This document shows positions 29,347-35,640 of a DNA stretch of 35,640 bases, one piece after another; position 1 is the first letter of the stretch; every line of letters starts with the position of its first letter. Origin of the DNA: a virus; the IMG/VR virus record IMGVR_UViG_3300049728_000067, positions 1 through 35,640 of that record. One strand, written 5' to 3'. A program made the position numbers and the translations under genes. A model generated the notes under the pieces. The model did not search any database, was not told the DNA's origin, and worked only from the letters and a program-made list of their open reading frames with translations.

Positions 29347-30012
29347 ATGTCTGCTGGGTCATCTCCCATGGCGGTTCTCTCTCTGGCCGCACAGCGCGAT
29401 AAATCCAAGCTCGCCTCGGGTGATGCGTGGATCATGCTCCTCGATCTGATATGGAACGGGCAGCATCTACGCGCCGCGCGCAATGTAGACCCGATCCAGT
29501 TTGACGCCGGAGACGGCAACGGCATCCAAACCTATCAGCCCTTCAATTTTGATTTGTCGATCGATCAGCCAGGCGGCGCTCAACTTCCCACAATGACTTT
29601 GCGCGCGTCGAACACTATGCGCATTCTGCAAGGCATCATCGAGCAGTACGCGGGCATCGTAGGCGCCACCGCTAACCTCTACGTCTATAACACCGCTCAT
29701 CCCGGCGGTGAGCCAGATCTCGCCTTATCTACGACGGTCATGCGGACAATATGCACAGCGGACACGGCAACGCTCTCCCTCTCCGCACCGTCGCCAATGC
29801 GCCAACTGTTTCCCAAATACCTCTATCGCGCCAGCTTTTGCATGTGGGTCTCCCACTATAAGGGGCCACAATGCCAATATTCCGGGGCGCTCGCGAATTG
29901 CGATGGCACCTACAGCGGCACGAACGGGTGCATGGTGCATGGTAATGCGGCCCGCTTCGGGGCCTTCCCTGGAATCGGAACCAACGGCGCGATGATAGCG
30001 GCGCAGATGTGA
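29347..30012 (+). CDS. gpL-like tail-tip protein with four-cysteine cluster
   Basis: This is a 221-residue tail-tip protein. The C-terminal region has cysteines at 165, 176, 185 and 195 (YRASFC, GPQCQY, ANCDGT, NGCMVHG) followed by RFGAFPGI. Lambda gpL carries a [4Fe-4S] cluster on four C-terminal cysteines before a similar FGGFPG close, so an iron-sulfur cluster is likely here as well. The N-terminal part (DLSIDQPGGAQLPTMTLRAS) fits the beta domain that joins the tail hub. GGAAAGG precedes the ATG. It lies between M-like and K-like genes, as in lambda. Confidence 0.82.
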   Translation: MSAGSSPMAVLSLAAQRDKSKLASGDAWIMLLDLIWNGQHLRAARNVDPIQFDAGDGNGIQTYQPFNFDLSIDQPGGAQLPTMTLRASNTMRILQGIIEQYAGIVGATANLYVYNTAHPGGEPDLALSTTVMRTICTADTATLSLSAPSPMRQLFPKYLYRASFCMWVSHYKGPQCQYSGALANCDGTYSGTNGCMVHGNAARFGAFPGIGTNGAMIAAQM

Positions 30013-30389
30013 TGAAGACTCTCCCGTATGCACTGTGGGCCGATCTGCTCGGCAAGCCGTTCATTGAAGGCGCGCGCGGGCCAGATGCCTACGACTGTGT
30101 AGGTTTGCTTTTGGAGATCGAGCGGCGCCTGGGACGCGCAGTTCCAGAGTGGGGTAGTCATGCCCGCGAACTCGGGCTTGCGTTGGCATCGTGGGAGCCT
30201 GTCACCGACCCGCAGCCGGGAGATGGAATACTTATCCGCTCAGACGATCCGCCTTGGCATATCGCCGTCGTATGCGGAGCAGACCTCATGATTCACGCTC
30301 ATCCTAGCTGTGGAGTTGTAAGAGAGCGGTATAACTCATTTCCGTGGCAAGCTCGAATTGAGGGCTTCTATCGATGGAAACAGGGTTAG
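30012..30389 (+). CDS. NlpC/P60 tail-tip peptidase (gpK-like)
   Basis: This is a 125-residue cysteine peptidase domain. The catalytic Cys29 is in DAYDCVGLLLEIERRLG and His83 in PPWHIAVVCG; HAHPSCGVV near residue 95 may supply the third residue. In phages such proteins cut peptidoglycan cross-links or act during tail-tip assembly. Lambda K has an additional N-terminal JAMM-like domain that is missing here, so this is a short single-domain form. The ATG at 30012 overlaps the preceding stop (TGATG). The 3' end overlaps the J-like gene by 16 bases. Confidence 0.85.
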   Translation: MKTLPYALWADLLGKPFIEGARGPDAYDCVGLLLEIERRLGRAVPEWGSHARELGLALASWEPVTDPQPGDGILIRSDDPPWHIAVVCGADLMIHAHPSCGVVRERYNSFPWQARIEGFYRWKQG

Positions 30390-33300
30390 TACCAGCGCAA
30401 TGCTCAAGCGTAGCTCTACCTCCCGAAGAGAAGAATGCCAACACTGTAAGCCTGGCCCTTCGTCCCGTCCGTGTCATCGAGATACTTAATCCCTTTCAGC
30501 CCACAGATAACAAGATTACCGAGATTGAGTATTTAGAAAACCAAAGCATAGCCGCCGCAGCAGTCGGTGCGGGTGTCAAGATCGAGGCTTACAAGATCAG
30601 CCTCAATGGTGAGCCGGTTCCGGACGATGAGATATGGCGCACGGTGGTTTCGCCTGGATGCGAGATACTCCTCTTTCCGCGCGCCGCTGGTGGGGGATGG
30701 TGGCATAGCATTGTTGGCGCGATCTTGGGCATGATCTTGATTGGCGTTCTGCTGTTTTTCTGCCCGGTGATCCTCGCGGCTGGTGGATGGATCGTAGGGG
30801 CACTCTTTGCCACGGGAGCCGCCGCCGGCAGTCTCTTGATGAGTTGGGCGCTCGCTCCCGGCCAGCCCTCTCCTGCCACCTATTCGAGCACGTACGACCC
30901 GACCGGCCCGAAGGGGTTAGCGCAACCTGGTACACCCGTCCCCAAGGGTTACGGAATCATGGGGTGGTGTGGAAACGTCATCTCCAGTTACGTGAGCTAC
31001 GCCGGACAAAAAGCCTACATCAACGTGCTCGTCTGCTATGGCTTCGGCAAAGCCTCTGCGATTTCCAGCGTAAAAATCAATAATCAGCCGATCTCAAATT
31101 TTGCCGACTGCTCTTATCAGACTCGCCTTGGCACAAATAACCAGACAGCCATTGACGGTTTCGATAGCACTGTGAACGGCTATCCGCAGGAAACGGATTT
31201 GCTTGTTGCCAATGGCCCCGTCGTGGTCTCTGGAACGGGAACAAACATTCAAGGCTTGCAGGTCACAATGAAATTCCCATCCGGACTTTATAGCATCACT
31301 GGCGATGGGAATTACGTCAACTGCCACTTCATTTACAAGATCGAGGTATCTCCGCACAACCAGAATAGTTGGACCTCTCCGCTCTTTCCAAACATGGCTA
31401 ACATGAGCACCGTTGCCACGTTTCATAACGGTGGGAGCATAGAGACGTGGCCGGCATGGGTTGTGGTCCCAACCGACCAGTTCGCGGGCAGCGGGCTTGT
31501 CTATGCGTCGGACAACGGCAACCACACCCCCGGAGACCCGTGGTCATCCAACGAGTCGGTAACGATCACCAATCTAGACGGTTCAACCGGAAGTACCTCG
31601 CATACTTTTCAAGGTGTGTGGCAACCATGCGATCCCAACACCAACCCCGTGCTTTGCAACGGATGGTGGCAGGGTTATGTTGATGTTTCAGCCTGCTCCA
31701 CGAGCGCTATCTACGACACCCAGTGCATCTACGGCCTTGCGCCTGGGCAGTGGGATACGAGAGTCACGAAAATAGGTTGGTATCAAGATCGACACGGAAT
31801 CAATTTCTACGACAGCACCGTCGCAAATCAGATATGCGATGGTTGGCTTTGGAACATCAATGAGCTTTTCTGGTCAAACCTTACCTATCCGAACATGATC
31901 TTGATTGGCATCAAGGCCCTGGCTACATCGCAGTTGAGCGGTGCGGGTATTCAGGTCATGGCAACCATCACGCATGACATTGGGCAGGATACTATTCTGC
32001 CCGCTGCACTGGCCGGTTTCGAGCATGACAATCCCGCAATTGTGGATTACGACGTACTCACGAACCCTCTCTATGGGGCGGGGTGCCTTCTTGCCAACGT
32101 AGACGTTCCAGCGTATGTGGCGTGGGCCGAGTTAAATGATGAATTGGTGACGAATCAGGATAGAAGTTTAGTTCGCCGCCACATCTTTGCCGGAGTCTTC
32201 GATCAAACCGGAGACGCATGGAAGACGCACCAAACCATTGGCAATATGAGCCGGGCGGTGGTGATTCCCATCGGGAATCGTTATACGGTGATCCTTGACG
32301 CGCCAGCCGATCCGGTTCAGCTTTTTACGGTTGGCAACACCAAGAAAGACTCTTTTCAAGAGATGTGGGTGGCCCTCGATGACCGGGCCACCTTGATCGA
32401 ATGCGACTTTGCCGACGCCGCGCGCAACTACCGCACCGACCTTCCCGTTTCGGTGATGACCGCTGCGGATATGAATAGCGGGCTGCAGCCGAAAACCACC
32501 CGCACGAAACTTGTCGGATGCACGAGCCGCGATCAAGCATGGCGCTGGTGCTATCACCAATTGATGAGCAATAAGCTCGCATTGCGGAGTGCGCAGATTA
32601 CCGCCGCGCTTGAATCTGTATCTTGCCGCAACGGATCGGTGATCGCCATACAGTCCGATGTTGTGAACTGGGCGAATGGCGGACGGATTCAAGCCGGCTC
32701 AACCCTCACCGCCCTCAACGTCGAGCGCACCGATCTAACCTTTGCCATGGCCTCCGGGTGGACGGTAAGCGTACAGCATCCCATTGTGCAACGTGGGACT
32801 GCGCAGATTGCATCTATTTCCGGACTGACTCTCAACCTGTCGGCTCCAGTTCCATCGGGACGCATCGTTAAGGCCGTTACTCCCGATGGTACGGAGTACA
32901 TCGTCACCGGCTACGGTGGATCTGCTGTGACACTGGCCACTGCTACTGGCCTCGCCTCCTCTGTGCCGCTTGCCGTCGGCCAAGTGGTCACACTCTACGA
33001 CGTGAATACGATTGAGAATTTGAGTGTATCCGGCGTAGCCATTACGGCGCCCTCTTCTAACGGGCCAGGCGGGGCGGTGATCTCCGTCTCGGGTGCATTC
33101 TCCGCGGTGCCGAGCACAGATAGCGCATGGGCTTACGGACAGAGCGCGGGCTATCAAGCTGCCAAGCTCTTCCGCGTTGCGGGAATCAAGCGCTCGGGAG
33201 ATTTTAGTTTCGACATTGGAGCGGTCGAATACAACTCCGCGCTCTATACCGACGTGATTCCCAACTACGGCGAAATTGTGGGTGTGCCCAATTCAACTCC

Positions 33301-34210
33301 GGCAATACTCAACCTGTCACTAACCGAGAAAGCTCAGAGCGGTTCCCCATCCACTTCTCCTAACTCTTCGGTGATCTCGGTTGGCTGGGTAAACGGCAAC
33401 ACCGCCGTGGGCGGCCAGGTGAAAGTGCAGGCATCGGGAGGGGCGTGGGATACCATCGGCAACATTCAAGGGCAAAGTTGTACTTTCACCGGCTATGTTG
33501 GCACCACTTACAACGTCACGGTTACCGGGATCGATTGGCAAGGGAACTTGCTAGGAACTCCCGTAACCGCATCGATCACTGTAGTGGCCTCAACCAATGC
33601 GCCGGCCAGCGTCACTGGCCTCACATGCGCGGCATCCGGTAGCACACTGGTTTTCAATTGGGGCGCCGTCGCCGGGGCGGATCATTACGAAATTCGCTAC
33701 CAAGACAGCCAGGCGTATTACCCGTGGAACACGGCGACCGTGTTATGGGACGGAACCGGCACAACGTGGACAGACTCCACCATCCGCACGGGGATGTACA
33801 TGATTGTAGCGGTCGGTTCGCTGGCTTCCGGCGGCCTGCAAAGCATCGTGCCGACCTACATCACGCCTTATCCGTATCCGCCGATTGTCACAATATCGCA
33901 GAGCGCGACGAACACGAGCGGAAGTGGCGGAAGCGCGTCGGCCAGTGATGGAATCACGGTAACAGCGAGCGGAGGACTAACCACAGCCGCTAAAGTGTGG
34001 CTCACGATCACTTGGACGTGGCCCAGCAACTATCCGACGCCAACGGGCTTTAACGTTGTCTGCTTTACCGGGAGTGATCCGACGGTGGTAGCGAATTATC
34101 TCTTTGACATGATCGCAGTTGGACCGGCCGCGCGCTCTTGCACCGTCGCTGTGACTCCAACGAGCGCCATGAGCGTCGTCAATGCTGCGGTGGAGGCCGT
34201 CTATGCCTAA
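30374..34210 (+). CDS. Central tail-tip protein, gpI-gpJ fusion (host specificity)
   Basis: This is a 1278-residue protein. Residues about 25-100 look like the ubiquitin-fold gpI tail assembly domain (LRPVRVIEILNPFQP...SLNGEPVPDDEIWRTVVSPG). A hydrophobic region at about 110-160 (SIVGAILGMILIGVLLFF, GALFATGAAAGSLLMSWALA) follows, then the J-type hub: QPGTPVPKGYGIMGWCGNV, NVLVCYGFGK, GFEHDNPAIVDYDVLTNP and DRATLIECDFAD. Residues about 1075-1170 form a fibronectin type III domain (APASVTGLTCAASGSTLVFN, ADHYEIRY). The C-terminal part likely meets the receptor. It overlaps the K-like gene upstream and the fibre gene downstream. Confidence 0.88.
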   Translation: METGLVPAQCSSVALPPEEKNANTVSLALRPVRVIEILNPFQPTDNKITEIEYLENQSIAAAAVGAGVKIEAYKISLNGEPVPDDEIWRTVVSPGCEILLFPRAAGGGWWHSIVGAILGMILIGVLLFFCPVILAAGGWIVGALFATGAAAGSLLMSWALAPGQPSPATYSSTYDPTGPKGLAQPGTPVPKGYGIMGWCGNVISSYVSYAGQKAYINVLVCYGFGKASAISSVKINNQPISNFADCSYQTRLGTNNQTAIDGFDSTVNGYPQETDLLVANGPVVVSGTGTNIQGLQVTMKFPSGLYSITGDGNYVNCHFIYKIEVSPHNQNSWTSPLFPNMANMSTVATFHNGGSIETWPAWVVVPTDQFAGSGLVYASDNGNHTPGDPWSSNESVTITNLDGSTGSTSHTFQGVWQPCDPNTNPVLCNGWWQGYVDVSACSTSAIYDTQCIYGLAPGQWDTRVTKIGWYQDRHGINFYDSTVANQICDGWLWNINELFWSNLTYPNMILIGIKALATSQLSGAGIQVMATITHDIGQDTILPAALAGFEHDNPAIVDYDVLTNPLYGAGCLLANVDVPAYVAWAELNDELVTNQDRSLVRRHIFAGVFDQTGDAWKTHQTIGNMSRAVVIPIGNRYTVILDAPADPVQLFTVGNTKKDSFQEMWVALDDRATLIECDFADAARNYRTDLPVSVMTAADMNSGLQPKTTRTKLVGCTSRDQAWRWCYHQLMSNKLALRSAQITAALESVSCRNGSVIAIQSDVVNWANGGRIQAGSTLTALNVERTDLTFAMASGWTVSVQHPIVQRGTAQIASISGLTLNLSAPVPSGRIVKAVTPDGTEYIVTGYGGSAVTLATATGLASSVPLAVGQVVTLYDVNTIENLSVSGVAITAPSSNGPGGAVISVSGAFSAVPSTDSAWAYGQSAGYQAAKLFRVAGIKRSGDFSFDIGAVEYNSALYTDVIPNYGEIVGVPNSTPAILNLSLTEKAQSGSPSTSPNSSVISVGWVNGNTAVGGQVKVQASGGAWDTIGNIQGQSCTFTGYVGTTYNVTVTGIDWQGNLLGTPVTASITVVASTNAPASVTGLTCAASGSTLVFNWGAVAGADHYEIRYQDSQAYYPWNTATVLWDGTGTTWTDSTIRTGMYMIVAVGSLASGGLQSIVPTYITPYPYPPIVTISQSATNTSGSGGSASASDGITVTASGGLTTAAKVWLTITWTWPSNYPTPTGFNVVCFTGSDPTVVANYLFDMIAVGPAARSCTVAVTPTSAMSVVNAAVEAVYA

Positions 34211-35640
34211 CTCTCCATGGACCGAAACAGGAGCCTCAATAAGTTTGGTCCCTACGACTGTGAATATTGACCCAGGTAGCGGGCCGAACAACATCAATTA
34301 TTTGACGAACGCCAACAAGATCGCCTTGATGACGCAGTATTCTGCAGAGCTTGCGATGAAGACGCAACTCGATACATTGGCGTCTGCCTGGGTTGTCTCG
34401 GCAACGGCTTACAACAACTCCGTTGCGGCCATCAACACGACAATCACCGGATTCAGCGGAGCGCCGGCTAACTGGGCAACGATCTGGCCTGATGGAACCA
34501 CTAGCGGCCCATGGATGGGCGTTCAGACCATGCTTTCGAGCAACTGGGCAGCCATCGCCACACAGCGCACGGCGCTTCAAGCGGCCATCTCGGCGGCTCA
34601 GGCTGCTGCGGCGCAAGCCACAGCTATCTCTACCGCAGTCGCACAGGCCACGGCTAACGCCCCGGTCCAAGTGGCGAGTCTTCCAACGCTGCCCAATGCC
34701 GCGTATCCAGCCGGGCGTATCGTTTGGAACACTGCGGACGGTTACCTTTACGTCAGTGCCGGGAGTACATGGACAGCGTTGACGTTAGCGGCGGCCAATA
34801 TCAGCGGCACATTGACCGCCGCACAGATAGCGAGTTTGGCCGCATCCCAAGTCACCGGGCAGCTATCGGATTCTCAACTGGCGGCAATCTCAGCGGCCAA
34901 ACTGACAGGGAAAATCACCGGGACGCAGATCACCAATGGGGCTATCAGTACGCCCCTACTTGCAGCCGGGGCCGTCACCGCTGCAACCATAGCAGCGGAC
35001 ACTATTACGGCCTCACAGATAGCAGCCGGGGCCATCACAGCGAGTGAGCTAGCAGCCGGAGCCGTGGTTGCCGGGAAGATTGCGGCGGGGACAATCCAGG
35101 CCGCAGACATAGCTGCGGCAACCATCACTGGTGCGAACATCGCGGCCACCACAATCACAGCGGCCAACATTGCAGCGGACACGATCACCGCGGCTCAGAT
35201 AGCAGCCGGGGCGATTACAGCGAGTGAGCTAGCGGCGAATTCGGTAACCACCGCCAAACTGGTAGCCGGGGCGGTCACAGCGGCGATAATTGCATCCGGG
35301 GCTATCACCGGGGATATGATTACAGCCGGGTCTTTGACAGCCAATGTCATCTACTTCTCAGATGGGTTCTGCCTCAACACATTGGAGCCGAAGGAAGCCG
35401 GGGCTAACGTCACTTCGGATCATATTCTGACCGCAACATCTAAGCCGACCAACACTGTCACCGTTACAGGCATCCCCGCCGTCATCATAGGCGGATTCGC
35501 CTTTAGCGTTAATGTGGCTTCGACTTCGGATGTCTACAACATCTTCGGACGCCTCGCCGGAAGGCAAACAGCCGGTTCGGCCGGGGCAGACTGCTACATC
35601 GCCTTGTACGTTGACGGCGCGAGTAATACCTACCAAGACT
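34203..35640 (+). CDS. Tail fibre protein, repeat-rich, 3' end beyond the window
   Basis: The ORF is open from ATG 34203 to the window end, at least 479 residues. Residues about 1-190 include helical Ala-rich stretches (AAISAAQAAAAQATAISTAV) and LPNAAYPAGRIVWNTADGYL, a collar-like motif. From about 195 to 385 come degenerate 10-12-residue repeats such as AGAITASELAAGAV, ADTITAAQIAAGAI and NSVTTAKLVAGAVT, typical of trimeric fibre shafts. After 390 a globular domain begins (FSDGFCLNTLEPKEAG). It overlaps the J-like stop by eight bases. It would form side or central fibres for receptor contact. Confidence 0.85.
   Translation, partial: MPNSPWTETGASISLVPTTVNIDPGSGPNNINYLTNANKIALMTQYSAELAMKTQLDTLASAWVVSATAYNNSVAAINTTITGFSGAPANWATIWPDGTTSGPWMGVQTMLSSNWAAIATQRTALQAAISAAQAAAAQATAISTAVAQATANAPVQVASLPTLPNAAYPAGRIVWNTADGYLYVSAGSTWTALTLAAANISGTLTAAQIASLAASQVTGQLSDSQLAAISAAKLTGKITGTQITNGAISTPLLAAGAVTAATIAADTITASQIAAGAITASELAAGAVVAGKIAAGTIQAADIAAATITGANIAATTITAANIAADTITAAQIAAGAITASELAANSVTTAKLVAGAVTAAIIASGAITGDMITAGSLTANVIYFSDGFCLNTLEPKEAGANVTSDHILTATSKPTNTVTVTGIPAVIIGGFAFSVNVASTSDVYNIFGRLAGRQTAGSAGADCYIALYVDGASNTYQD
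34990..35240 (+). repeat. 180-base direct repeat in the tail-fibre gene
   Basis: Bases about 34990-35060 recur at 35170-35240, an offset of exactly 180 bases (60 codons). The copies share CAGATAGCAGCCGGGG and ACAGCGAGTGAGCTAGC exactly. The repeat encodes fibre-shaft units and could recombine to change shaft length. Confidence 0.75.

Noticed and set aside
34990-35240. CRISPR-like array
   Set aside because: The repeats are degenerate, lie in frame within a fibre gene and encode shaft units; there are no constant repeats with unique spacers.

Overview
The window is almost entirely one tailed-phage genome segment with lambda-like siphovirus architecture. It is GC-rich, densely packed, and nearly all genes lie on the + strand. 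The host is inferred, with modest confidence, to be an Acidobacteriota bacterium. The clues are a sigma-region-4-like regulator of a type I associate with acidobacterial genomes, heptanucleotide intergenic repeats, and a secreted protein with an '...PAQTVTVT'-type mature start. None of these is proof.

Layout. (1) Bases 1-50 are the 3' part of a tRNA-Val(UAC), cut by the window edge. (2) 88-10436 is an early operon with many ATGA-type overlaps. It holds a small clamp-like protein, a putative metallopeptidase, an HD phosphohydrolase, small zinc-ribbon and membrane proteins, a sigma-4-like regulator, a full-length DnaN-type sliding clamp, DNA-binding and replication-initiation proteins, a protein ending in a clamp-binding-like QLNLF peptide, a DUF5131 (Gp37/Gp68) protein and a C5-cytosine methyltransferase. 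A terminator at 10456 closes it. (3) 10623-11855 is a P4-type tyrosine integrase, so the phage is probably temperate. (4) 12122-23428 is packaging and head: terminase small and large subunits, gpW-like protein, portal, a two-gene cargo cassette (secreted protein plus frameshifted DNA methyltransferase) with its own terminator, protease-capsid fusion, connector proteins, an SSB cassette, tail terminator and two paralogous tail-tube proteins. (5) 23547-26699 is the tail chaperone pair (probable -1 frameshift) and tape measure. (6) 26696-28340 is a minus-strand island: superinfection-immunity-like protein, an unknown protein, and a gpZ-like minor tail gene displaced from its lambda position. (7) 28386-35640 is the tail tip (M, L, K, fused I-J homologues) and a repeat-rich tail fibre running off the window.

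How it works together. The early region would supply clamps, an initiator and DNA-modification enzymes to redirect host replication and protect phage DNA. No phage DNA polymerase, helicase, lysis gene or CI-like repressor was found here, so host replication enzymes are probably recruited. The late region follows lambda order (Nu1-A-W-B-C/E-FII-U-V-G/GT-H-M-L-K-I/J). Its departures from that order are the most interesting parts: the cargo cassette between portal and protease, SSB where Z should be, Z inverted after H, a duplicated tube gene, and a carbohydrate-binding-like insertion in the M homologue.

Standouts are a methyltransferase interrupted at a G9 tract (candidate phase variation), a capsid start with a strong internal ribosome-binding site inside the protease-capsid ORF, a 272-base out-of-frame coding overlap, and four arrays of heptanucleotide repeats. 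All functional names come from reading protein motifs by eye; no database search was run.
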